From Myxococcota bacterium (GTDB lineage Bacteria > Myxococcota_A > UBA796): a stretch of 64,000 bases of DNA. Positions 41,308 to 49,310 of this stretch are shown one piece after another. The DNA is taken from contig JAQXDW010000143.1 of assembly GCA_029251165.1 (NCBI GenBank), positions 1 through 64,000 on the forward strand. Direction: 5' to 3'. The position numbers and the translations under genes are program-made. The notes under the pieces were generated by a model. The model made no database searches. It was not told the DNA's origin and worked only from the letters and a program-made list of their open reading frames with translations. The stretch's first letter is position 1. Every line of letters starts with the position of its first letter.

Positions 41308-41682
41308 ATGACACGATCGGTATTCCAAGGACGCAGCACCGACGGCGCCGCGCGCGCCCTCGCCGCCAACCACCCCGAGGTGGTCTCTGCGATCGCTGAG
41401 GCCGTGGAACGCGATGCCGTCGTGGTGGTCGGCATGGCCCAGAATCCCTTCGTCAAGAAGGCCCGCGCGGCGCTGACCGAGGCGGGCGTGGCGTTCTCGT
41501 ACCTGGAGTACGGCTCGTATTTCTCACAGTGGAAGGAGCGGCTGGCGATCAAGATGTGGAGCGGCTGGCCGACCTTCCCCCAGGTCTTCGTGCACGGCAC
41601 CCTCGTCGGCGGATTCACGGACCTCCAGGCGGCCATCGCGGACGACAGCCTCAAGGCCCTGCTCGAGGCGGAGCAGGGCTGA
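41308..41682 (+). CDS. Glutaredoxin-like protein lacking the active-site cysteines
   Basis: 124 residues from the ATG at 41308 (CGGAG upstream). The thioredoxin-fold glutaredoxin framework is visible: AVVVVGMAQNPFVKKARAALTEAGVAF, EYGSYFSQWKERLAIKMW, then the cis-Pro WPTFPQVFVHGTLVGGFTDLQ. The redox site CPYC/CGFS is replaced by NPFV (residues 46-49), so it cannot run the normal dithiol or monothiol chemistry. It may bind glutathione or Fe-S, or act as a structural protein. It is likely co-transcribed with the helicase. Confidence 0.8.
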   Translation: MTRSVFQGRSTDGAARALAANHPEVVSAIAEAVERDAVVVVGMAQNPFVKKARAALTEAGVAFSYLEYGSYFSQWKERLAIKMWSGWPTFPQVFVHGTLVGGFTDLQAAIADDSLKALLEAEQG

Positions 41683-41708
41683 GCAGGAGCGGCGCGCCAC
41701 CTGCGCTG

Positions 41709-42647
41709 TCAGCGGGGGGGGCGCGACAGGAAGGACTCAGAAAGCTGCTGGTTGATTCCTGCGTACAGCATCGGTGCTCTGGGGGTGAGCTGGGTGAGCA
41801 TGAAGCGCCATCCGGTCTCATCCAGCGGCATCATCGCAGCGGTGACGCTCCCGGACTGTAGCCTCCAGAAGCCGGCCTCGTCGTGGATAAGCGTGGTGAG
41901 GTTGCCGGTTCCGGGGGCGAGGTAGTCCCTCAGGCGTGTCCAGGCAGATGGCGACGGGAGTGCAGCCTCGAGGAGCGCCCGGGCGGTGTCGAGGTCGAGC
42001 TGAGCCTCTGGTGGAACCCGTCGCCAGCGGTGGATGTGCAGGGCGAGCAGCGCCATGGAGCAGGGCGGGAGGAGATCGACCACCCGGGGACCGGGGAACT
42101 GCAGGCTGACCAGCCAGCGGTCGTGTGCAGCCTCGACGCGGATCTGGCAGCCCTCCAGGCTCAGCGCCTCGGCGAGGGCCTGGGCCGCTGTGAGTGTTGC
42201 GGCATCGGTGCGGGGCGGCAGGGGGTGCTGTGCGGCGCACCACCGCAGCCAGGGCTCGCCATCGACGGCCTGCTTGCGCTGCCTCGCGGCGTCTGGAGGA
42301 ACCTGGAAGCCGCGCGCGGCCATGGTGTCGATGAAGCTGTCGGGCAGGCGGACGCTGTGCTGCTCGACGTAGTGGGCCAGCCCCGCTGGCCAGACCCAGA
42401 TCCCGTCGGTGCGGTCGGTGCTGCCGAGGTCATCGGCATCGCAGCCATCGAACCGGCAGGTGCCCTTGCCCCTGTACCCGGCCCACTGTGCGCCAGCGCG
42501 AAGGTAGTGGAGGATCTGTGTCCTCTGCCCGGTCCGCCAGCCGGGCTCCTGGAGGTGGCGGGGGTGGATCCAGCCGACGCAGGCGGTGGTGTCGAGGAGG
42601 GCATCTGCCGCCCACATCCCGACCCGCATCAGGCGGGTGTCGCTCAC
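41709..42647 (-). CDS. Hypothetical protein, operon with lipoprotein
   Basis: 312 residues, no signal peptide, no family recognised. Composition is high in Trp, Pro and Leu (PGWRTGQRTQILHYLRAG, LPPCSMALLALHIHRWRRV, WTRLRDYLAP). The ATG at 42647 overlaps the previous gene's TGA by 4 bp (ATGA), so it is translationally coupled to the lipoprotein upstream. It converges on the glutaredoxin-like gene with 26 bases between the stops. Confidence 0.7.
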   Translation of the reverse strand: MSDTRLMRVGMWAADALLDTTACVGWIHPRHLQEPGWRTGQRTQILHYLRAGAQWAGYRGKGTCRFDGCDADDLGSTDRTDGIWVWPAGLAHYVEQHSVRLPDSFIDTMAARGFQVPPDAARQRKQAVDGEPWLRWCAAQHPLPPRTDAATLTAAQALAEALSLEGCQIRVEAAHDRWLVSLQFPGPRVVDLLPPCSMALLALHIHRWRRVPPEAQLDLDTARALLEAALPSPSAWTRLRDYLAPGTGNLTTLIHDEAGFWRLQSGSVTAAMMPLDETGWRFMLTQLTPRAPMLYAGINQQLSESFLSRPPR

Positions 42648-43444
42648 CGCAGCTGGACCGATGCAGTCTTCACGAGCACCTTGCCGACAGCATCCTCGGG
42701 GATCGGAATCGTCACTCGGCCCGTCTCACCGGCCTTGACCGCCCCGATGAGGGCGGAGAGCGGGCGCTTGCCGTCTGCTAGCTCGAAGGTGACGGTGAGG
42801 GTCGCACCGACGATGTCTCGGTCGCCGTCGTTCTTCGCAGCGATGGTGATCTCTGCGCTGTCGACGCGCTCCACCCAGCCGTCGATCTTTCGTCGGTACA
42901 GCCACGCGTCCTCGGTGGCCTCAGCCTCCGCGATGTCCACCGCGATGATGGGATCGCCGTAGGTGCGCAGGATGGCCTTCCAGCTGGAGGCTGCTCGGGC
43001 ATAGTCCTCCTGCTCGACAGCCTCGTCGATGGAGCCCCGCATGCTGCTGGCGATGCCCAGGCCAGTCTCTACCCGCGCGCCATCGTCGCTGACCACCTGC
43101 CACTCCAGCGTCTGCTCCTGGGGCTCGCCCAGGGTGCCGTCGGCCTCCACAGTGGGAAGGGTGCGGGAGAGAGTGATTGCCCAGCGACCCGAGCCGGCGC
43201 TGTTGTTGGCCGTGACGGCACAGGTTGTCTGCGCCCGGAGCTTCGCGAGCCCCTCGCTGCCGAGGACCACCTGTCCTCGGGTGGGTACGGCGGCCTTGAG
43301 CAGGTCGATCTCGGCAGCCACCAGAAGCGGCGAGAGCGCAGCGAGTCCGGCGTCGTCGGTGGAGAGTCCCGGCACAGCCTGACAGGCGGCGAGGGCAGGG
43401 GCTTCCGGATCGGTACAGGCGAGCAGGGTCAGGGCAATGATCAT
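42644..43444 (-). CDS. Lipoprotein, unknown function
   Basis: About 266 residues from the ATG at 43444 with MIIALTLLAC, a nine-residue leader before the lipobox. The upstream open frame is long, but its translation is not protein-like. The mature part ends in a beta-rich domain (about the last 90 residues: SAEITIAAKNDGDRDIVGATLTVTFELADG, then TGRVTIPIPEDAVGKVLVKTASV), similar to a FxLYD/immunoglobulin-like fold. It is coupled to the downstream hypothetical gene by a 4-bp overlap. Function unknown. Confidence 0.7.
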   Translation of the reverse strand: MIIALTLLACTDPEAPALAACQAVPGLSTDDAGLAALSPLLVAAEIDLLKAAVPTRGQVVLGSEGLAKLRAQTTCAVTANNSAGSGRWAITLSRTLPTVEADGTLGEPQEQTLEWQVVSDDGARVETGLGIASSMRGSIDEAVEQEDYARAASSWKAILRTYGDPIIAVDIAEAEATEDAWLYRRKIDGWVERVDSAEITIAAKNDGDRDIVGATLTVTFELADGKRPLSALIGAVKAGETGRVTIPIPEDAVGKVLVKTASVQLR

Positions 43445-43691
43445 GCCCGCCAGTGTACTCCCGACCCCATGCGGTCGTGGGCTGGACCTGTGATGGCAGG
43501 GCCGATGGGGCAGCATCGGAGCGGCGGCTGGGGCGCTGCTGGAGACCTGCAGCGCGGCCCCTGAGGCGCTCGCTTGGATGACCGCCGTCGCCACGAAGCG
43601 GACACTGTTCGGGGTCTGGTGTCGCGGCGACGGCGGCAGCGCTGACTGGATCCGCGCAGTCGATGATAAGGCCGGTTCATGGAGGTGAGCG

Positions 43692-44435
43692 ATGACGCTC
43701 TTGCTTGTTCTTCTCGGCTGCGACCCTGGCGAGCCTGTGACCATGGAGCCTTCAGACCATGGGCTCCATGGAGACGCTCAGCACAGCGGCCACAAGCTGC
43801 ACGATGGCGTCGATGGTCGGCCTCACCATGGCGGCGACCATGCCACGGTCACCCATCGGTTCGATGATGCTGAGAAGTGGTCCGAGGTGTTCGACGATCC
43901 CGCGCGCGATGCCTGGCAGAAGCCTGCGGAGCTGATCGCGGCGCTGGGCATCCAGCCGGGCAGCACCGTGTCTGACATCGGCGCGGGTACTGGCTACTTC
44001 AGCGCCCACCTCTCCCGCGCGGTCGGTGAGCAGGGCAGCGTGATCGCAGTGGACATCGAGGAGACCCTGGTCGCCCACATGACGAGGCGCGCGGAGACCG
44101 AGGGCACCGCCAACGTCTCTCCCCGCCTGGGCAAGCCGGCCGATCCGGGACTGACGGCGGAGGAGGTCGACCTCATCCTGCTGGTGAACACCTACCACCA
44201 CATCGAGGGTCGCACGATGTATTTTACCCGCCTGCTGGATGCGCTGAAGCCGGGCGGTCGGCTTGTGGTGGTGGACTTCAAGCCCGGCGATCTCCCGGTC
44301 GGTCCCCCTGAGGATCATCGCATCCCGCAGGATAAGGTTCTCTCAGAGTTGGCTGCGGCCGGCTGGCTGCCTGGAGCGAGCCTCGATGTGCTGCCCCATC
44401 AGTTCGTACAGGTGGTGGTGAAGCCCGGCGCGTGA
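43692..44435 (+). CDS. Lipoprotein SAM-dependent methyltransferase with His-rich linker
   Basis: 247 residues. An in-frame TGA two codons before the ATG and a perfect GGAGGTGA fix the start. Only nine residues precede the lipobox Cys (MTLLLVLLGC). A His-rich linker follows (DHGLHGDAQHSGHKLHDG, HHGGDHATVTH; around 10 histidines). The remainder is a class I methyltransferase with DIGAGTGYFSAHLSRAVG, VIAVDIEE, LVNTYHHI and LKPGGRLVVVDFK motifs. A lipid-anchored, apparently extracytoplasmic methyltransferase is odd because SAM is cytoplasmic. The His linker could bind metal. Confidence 0.82.
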   Translation: MTLLLVLLGCDPGEPVTMEPSDHGLHGDAQHSGHKLHDGVDGRPHHGGDHATVTHRFDDAEKWSEVFDDPARDAWQKPAELIAALGIQPGSTVSDIGAGTGYFSAHLSRAVGEQGSVIAVDIEETLVAHMTRRAETEGTANVSPRLGKPADPGLTAEEVDLILLVNTYHHIEGRTMYFTRLLDALKPGGRLVVVDFKPGDLPVGPPEDHRIPQDKVLSELAAAGWLPGASLDVLPHQFVQVVVKPGA

Positions 44436-44808
44436 GGTCGGCTGGTGGCCGGCGGACTGGGGGGCGCGTCTCAGACGACTCGCAGGAGTGCTGCATGCAG
44501 CCGACGAATCTCGGCAGCGATGCGGTTGTACTCTGAGATGTCGTCTGCGCAGTCGAGGCCGCGCCGGAGCCGAGAGAGCCGGCGACGGTGCGCGATGGAA
44601 TCTGCGCGAGCGTGAGCGGAAGGCATGAGCGGAGGCTCCTCTAAAGGGGGCCCTCTCCATATGCCCTGATGATGTCTCGATTCTGCGACATCCGTGAGAA
44701 CAGCTGGGTACGTTTTGGAGCCGGGTCTGCTTGAGGAGTCCGTCCCGCCTCGGGCCGGTTGTCTTCTGGCGCTCCGCTGCCAGGCAGGGGCCGCAGGAGG
44801 CAGAGACT
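44436..44808. other. 373-bp region with a small gene and the patatin ribosome binding site
   Basis: Contains the 51-residue minus-strand small gene at 44471-44626 and ends in AGGAGG (44795-44800) before the patatin GTG start. No other gene-like feature was found. Confidence 0.5.
44471..44626 (-). CDS. Small Arg-rich helical protein, 51 residues
   Basis: ATG at 44626 with AGGAG nine bases upstream, 51 codons, TGA stop. The translation has Arg/His-rich blocks (SIAHRRRLSRLRRGLDC, then EYNRIAAEIRRLHAALLRVV) and would form amphipathic helices, like small coiled coil or DNA/RNA-binding proteins. It contains one cysteine. No homolog is known to me. It lies between the methyltransferase lipoprotein and the patatin gene. 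Confidence 0.45.
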   Translation of the reverse strand: MPSAHARADSIAHRRRLSRLRRGLDCADDISEYNRIAAEIRRLHAALLRVV

Positions 44809-46317
44809 GTGTCTGAGTTCAGTCACCACCCCTTAGCGGACGCAACCCCTCGATTACACCCCCTCATGTTCCGCCGTCGTCGAACGCTCGTCCGCCTGCT
44901 CTCTGCCCTCGATGAGGCCACCAGCTATGCCCAGTGGTCTGCCATCGCCGCAGACATTGACGGGCTCAGCAAGCTGGATGCCTGGCGGACAGCGGACGGA
45001 GCACCGCACCTGGACGCGGTGAGCATCCGTGAGGACATCGTCCGGCTCGCCAGCTACCGGGAGCGCGGAGACTTCGCCGCGGTGCTCTCCCGGCTGACCG
45101 CCACGATCCACCGCCACCAGGGCGACGTCACCACCCCCGCCCTGTTCGACACCGCCCTCACCGGGCCGCCGACCCTGGTGGAGGAGTGGCTTGCGGCGGT
45201 CGAAGAGACCATCCGCTGGATGGCGGATGCTCCTGGCGTGCCCGAGGGAGACAAGCTGCGGCTCGTCGAGCACTCTGCGCGGGTCCATGGGCGGTCCGCG
45301 CTGCTGCTGTCAGGCGGAGCGACCCTCGGCTTCTACCACCTCGGGGTGGTCAAGGCGCTGTGGCAGGCGGGGCTGCTGCCGGACGTGCTCTGCGGGGCGA
45401 GCATGGGCGCGATGGTCGCCGCAGGCATCGCCACCCGGACCGACGACGAGCTGGCGGAGATGTTCGATGACCCCTCCGATGTCCAGCGGGTCGGGCTGCG
45501 GATGGTCAGGCTCTCCGCGATGAAGGCGCAGGGTGCGCTGCTGGATCCGGCGGTGATGCTCCAGACGGTGCGCCACAACGTTGGCTTCTATACTTTTCGT
45601 CAGGCATTTGAGCGGACAGGTCGGGTGCTCAACGTCTCGATCTCCCCCACCCGAGATCGGCAGAAGCCACGGATCCTCAACCACCTCACTGCCCCCGATG
45701 CCTTGATCTGTGTGGCGGCGCTCGCCTCGGGGGCGGTCCCGGTGGCGTTCCCGCCGGTCATGCTCAAGGCGCTCGATGCCGACGGTCGCGAGGTGCCTTA
45801 CCTGCCCAGCGAGCGCTGGATCGACGGCTCGATGCAGGGCGACTTGCCGAAGATGCGGCTGTCTCGTCTGCACAACGTCAACCACTTTATCGTCAGCCAG
45901 ACCAACCCCCACGTCCTGCCGTTTCTCCACCTCAGACAGCAGGGTGGAATTCTTCCGATGGCAGCCTCAATCGCTGGGAAATCACTGCATGTTCAAGGCC
46001 GGCAGCTCCTCCAGGTTGCTGCGAAGCTCGCCGAGCCGACGCCGCTGTCTGGCTGGGTCGGGATCGCGCAGGGGCTGGCTGACCAGGACTATCGGGGAGA
46101 CATCAACCTTCACCCCCGCCTCGACCTGCGGCTGTTCCGCCGGGTGTTCTCCAACCCCACCCGCGCAGAGCTGGATCGGTTCATCTTGGAGGGGGAGCGG
46201 GCGACCTGGCCGCGGCTGGAGACGATTCGCCAGCACACCCGGATTAGCCGGGTGTTTGCGGAGATCATTGAACAACTTCAGGGCCGGAAGCCTGCCTTGA
46301 GCCGAAACGCTGGATAG
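44809..46317 (+). CDS. Patatin-like phospholipase/triacylglycerol lipase with DUF3336
   Basis: 502 residues from the GTG at 44809 (AGGAGG eight bases upstream). The N-terminal 150 match the DUF3336 domain seen before patatin in yeast TGL3/4/5 and plant SDP1 lipases (RRRRTLVRLLSALDEATSYAQWSAIAADID, then YRERGDFAAVLSRL). The patatin core begins at SGGATLGFYHLGVVKALWQAG, with the nucleophile in GASMGAM and the catalytic Asp in WIDGSMQGDLP (DG-G/S). It probably hydrolyses stored or membrane lipids. No signal peptide. The MopE/FG-GAP lipoprotein follows after 18 bases. Confidence 0.9.
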   Translation: MSEFSHHPLADATPRLHPLMFRRRRTLVRLLSALDEATSYAQWSAIAADIDGLSKLDAWRTADGAPHLDAVSIREDIVRLASYRERGDFAAVLSRLTATIHRHQGDVTTPALFDTALTGPPTLVEEWLAAVEETIRWMADAPGVPEGDKLRLVEHSARVHGRSALLLSGGATLGFYHLGVVKALWQAGLLPDVLCGASMGAMVAAGIATRTDDELAEMFDDPSDVQRVGLRMVRLSAMKAQGALLDPAVMLQTVRHNVGFYTFRQAFERTGRVLNVSISPTRDRQKPRILNHLTAPDALICVAALASGAVPVAFPPVMLKALDADGREVPYLPSERWIDGSMQGDLPKMRLSRLHNVNHFIVSQTNPHVLPFLHLRQQGGILPMAASIAGKSLHVQGRQLLQVAAKLAEPTPLSGWVGIAQGLADQDYRGDINLHPRLDLRLFRRVFSNPTRAELDRFILEGERATWPRLETIRQHTRISRVFAEIIEQLQGRKPALSRNAG

Positions 46318-46335
46318 TCTGAGGGCGGAGGGAAG

Positions 46336-48135
46336 ATGCGCGCACTCCCGGTCATGATGCTCCTTGGCTGCAGCCCCGCTGAGGAGAGCCCGTTCGTCGA
46401 CGACGACGGCGACGGCTTCACCACCCAGTACGACTGCGACGACGCCAGTGCTGCGGTCTTCCCCACTGCCGATGAGGTGTGCGACGGCGTGGACAACAAC
46501 TGCGACGGGAGCGTGGATGAGTCTGCTGCGCTGGACGCGGTGACGGTCTACGCGGACGGCGACTTTGACGGCTACGGCAACGCGGCCTCCTCCTCCACGG
46601 CCTGCGAGCCGCCGCCGGGCTTCATCGGCGTCGCTGGAGACTGTGATGATGCTGACGCGACCAGCAATCCGGGCGCAGCGGAGGTGTGCGACGGGGCGGA
46701 CAACGACTGCAACGGCGCCGTCGATGACGACCCCACCGATGCTGCCGACTGGCTGCTCGATGCCGACGGAGACGGCTACGGTGCCGGAGAGGCGCTGTTC
46801 GGGTGCGCGCCGGGCAGCGGGTATGTCGTGTCCGAGGTGCTCGACTGCGACGACTCCGACGCCAGCATCCGCCCTGCTGGCAGCGAGAGCTGTCGCGACG
46901 GCAAGATCAACGTCTGCGACATGACCGAGGCGGAGGCCCTGGCGGTGTGCGCCTGGGGCGAGACGCTGAGCGAGTCGAGCGCGCAGGAGCTGATCTCGAC
47001 GTCTGGCAACGCCGGGTGGGCAGCGGTCTCGACAGACCTGACCGGTGACGGCATCGACGACCTGATCGTCGGTGTTCCCGGCGCAGACACTGCGCGGCTG
47101 ATCCCTGGCCCCCGGGACGTCGGCGGCGATCTGACGGTCATCGGAGCGGCGCTGAGTGGCACCAGCGGCTCCGCAGTCGGCGCGGCCCTGGCCGCCGGTG
47201 ACCTCGACGGCGACGGCTACGCTGACCTCATCCTCGGGGGACCGGGCGCGGGCACTGCGTGGCTGCTGGCCGGACCGATCACCGGGGCGATGAGCCTGGG
47301 GGCCTCGACGATCGACAGCGCGGGCTGGCTGGGGACTGCAGCGGTGTCGGCAGATGTCGACGACGACGGACTGGACGAGGCGATCCTCGGCGATCCATCC
47401 AGCGGGCAGGTTGTGATCGTGGACAGCGCCGGCTCGGTGGATGCCGTGCTGTCTGGCAGCGGGGCCGGCGCGACGCTGGCGCTGGCGGGGGATGTTGATG
47501 GTGATGGCATCATCGATGTGCTGGTCGGTGCACCGGATCGGCAGCGTGCCTGGCTGGTCTACGGGCCGCTGTCTGGCACGGTGGATGTCTCCGACGGGGT
47601 CACCTTCACCGGCAGCAACTACACCCGAGCTGGCTCTGCACTGGCCGGAGCAGACCTCGACGAAGACGGCTACTCCGATCCGATCATCGGTGCCCCCATC
47701 CACAGCCTGTACTCTGGGGTGACCGGGGTGTTCACCGGAGGCTCGGCAGCGGATGGCGGCGCGCTCACAGATGCCCCGCTGACCATCGAGGGGTCGCTGG
47801 GCTACCTGGTCGGTGGCGACGTCGACGTGCTGGACGACATCACCGGGGACGGCCTCCCTGAGCTGCTCATCGGCACCGGCTATGCCGTGACTGAGGGCGC
47901 CTCGCTGGAGGTCAACGATGGCCCGGCGGAGGCCTACATGCTCACCTCTCCCGGTGCCCGGACCGGGGTCATCGACGCCAGCAGCCTCGACGTCACCTTC
48001 GAGGGGCCGCAGCGGGCGTTTGGCCTCCAGGTCACCGGGCTGTCGGATGTCACCGGGGATGGCTGGGCGGATGTCTTCATCTCATCGGGCGAGGAAGACG
48101 AGAGCTGCTACCTGTTCGCTGGTCCGGGCTACTGA
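46336..48135 (+). CDS. MopE/FG-GAP repeat lipoprotein
   Basis: 599 residues, GGAGGGAAG before the ATG. The leader (MRALPVMMLLGC) ends in a lipobox at Cys12. Three or four MopE-type units follow (DCDDASAAVFPTADEVCDGVDNNCDGSVD, DCDDADATSNPGAAEVCDGADNDCNGAVDDD, DCDDSDASIRPAG), then about six FG-GAP blades (DLTGDGIDDLIVGVPGAD, DLDGDGYADLILGGPG, DLDEDGYSDPIIGAPI, DITGDGLPELLIGTG, DVTGDGWADVFISSG). It is a secreted Ca2+-binding surface lipoprotein, closely similar in layout to the one at 11437. Its end overlaps the next, convergent gene by 7 bp. Confidence 0.9.
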   Translation: MRALPVMMLLGCSPAEESPFVDDDGDGFTTQYDCDDASAAVFPTADEVCDGVDNNCDGSVDESAALDAVTVYADGDFDGYGNAASSSTACEPPPGFIGVAGDCDDADATSNPGAAEVCDGADNDCNGAVDDDPTDAADWLLDADGDGYGAGEALFGCAPGSGYVVSEVLDCDDSDASIRPAGSESCRDGKINVCDMTEAEALAVCAWGETLSESSAQELISTSGNAGWAAVSTDLTGDGIDDLIVGVPGADTARLIPGPRDVGGDLTVIGAALSGTSGSAVGAALAAGDLDGDGYADLILGGPGAGTAWLLAGPITGAMSLGASTIDSAGWLGTAAVSADVDDDGLDEAILGDPSSGQVVIVDSAGSVDAVLSGSGAGATLALAGDVDGDGIIDVLVGAPDRQRAWLVYGPLSGTVDVSDGVTFTGSNYTRAGSALAGADLDEDGYSDPIIGAPIHSLYSGVTGVFTGGSAADGGALTDAPLTIEGSLGYLVGGDVDVLDDITGDGLPELLIGTGYAVTEGASLEVNDGPAEAYMLTSPGARTGVIDASSLDVTFEGPQRAFGLQVTGLSDVTGDGWADVFISSGEEDESCYLFAGPGY

Positions 48136-49181
48136 CGCCGGCGGACGAGCCCGAGCAGCCCAAGCAGCCCGCCGAGCAGGCCCGGAATGGCACCGCCGGT
48201 GCTGCTGCAGCCGATGTTGTTGGTGGAGTCGACGAAGCCCTCGCCGTGGATGGTGACCTCAGCGCCGAGGCCGTCGATGCTCGCGGAGACGAGGCGCTCG
48301 CTCTCGGGGGTGTAGGTGTAGCGGTACAGATCCCCCTCGCCCCACTCCTCGCTGCCGTCGAGCAGCCAGTCGAACGTCACGCCATAGATCGCGGTGTCTG
48401 AGGCGCTGTAGGCCTGGGCGAGCACGACGAGGTTGTCGTCAGGGCTGGCGGTGGCCTCGTCCATGCCGTGCAGCTCGACCCGATCGATCTGCTCCGCGCC
48501 GACTGCTGTGAACACGACGTCGTTGATGTACACGCCGTCGACCATCAGCGAGACGGGGTGCTCGCCTTGGGTGTTGGCGATGCCCTGGAGCCAGTCGCGA
48601 TCCTCGAACAGGAAGGAGTCCTCGGTCCAGGCGGAGAAGGCGTCGCCGCTGTCGGCGCTCAGGGTGCCATTTCCGTGGAGCTGTCGGTCACCGAGGTAGT
48701 AGCGAGCCAGCCAGGTCGACGTCCCGCCCTCCAGCACCTGGAAGGCATCGTCGATGAGCGCTGGCTGGTTGATGATCAGCGGTCCGTGGGGCAGCAACTC
48801 GACCCGGTCGGGCAGGGCGACCTCGATCTCGGCCTGTCCGACTTCCTCACCGTGCTCGTCGAGCACGATGACCTCTGAGAAGCCCTCACCGAGCGTGGCC
48901 GCTTCGCAGTCGAAGACAAGGTCCTCGGCATCATAGGAGCAGCTGAGGTCGAACAGTGCGGGGTCTGAAGAGCGAATCTCCCAGCCCGATATGTCGCGGT
49001 CCTTGCGGTGACGGACCGTGAGGATGAAGTCGGTTCCTTGGACGTATGGGGTGTGGAGACCAGCGGCTTCGTCCTGGAAGAAGCCAAAGTCGAAGGTCAG
49101 GTCGATGGTGTCGCTGAACGCCACCGGGCTCTGAGCGCAGGCTGCCAGGGGGAGGGTGGCGAGAAGCAGGGTTCGTCTCAT
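48129..49181 (-). CDS. Surface protein with N-terminal lipobox and MYXO-CTERM-like tail
   Basis: 350 residues. The N-terminus MRRTLLLATLPLAAC has a charged n-region and lipobox. The C-terminus is GCSSTGG followed by a hydrophobic stretch (AIPGLLGGLLGLLGLV) and RRRQ, the Cys/TM/Arg plan of MYXO-CTERM anchors. These are thought to be processed by a rhomboid/archaeosortase-type system. The central part is beta-rich (WEIRSSDPALFDLSC and so on). Both ends thus look anchored, which is unusual. The gene overlaps the convergent MopE gene by 7 bp. Function unknown. Confidence 0.75.
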   Translation of the reverse strand: MRRTLLLATLPLAACAQSPVAFSDTIDLTFDFGFFQDEAAGLHTPYVQGTDFILTVRHRKDRDISGWEIRSSDPALFDLSCSYDAEDLVFDCEAATLGEGFSEVIVLDEHGEEVGQAEIEVALPDRVELLPHGPLIINQPALIDDAFQVLEGGTSTWLARYYLGDRQLHGNGTLSADSGDAFSAWTEDSFLFEDRDWLQGIANTQGEHPVSLMVDGVYINDVVFTAVGAEQIDRVELHGMDEATASPDDNLVVLAQAYSASDTAIYGVTFDWLLDGSEEWGEGDLYRYTYTPESERLVSASIDGLGAEVTIHGEGFVDSTNNIGCSSTGGAIPGLLGGLLGLLGLVRRRQ

Positions 49182-49310
49182 GGTCTGATCTCCTTCGGCT
49201 TCTCTCTTAGCCTGCTTCGGATTGTACTTCGATGCCGTCTGGCCCGTTGATTCTCTTGGGGGAACCGCACGGACTGCAGGACTCGGTCCAGGAGCACGGT
49301 GTCGTGGTGC

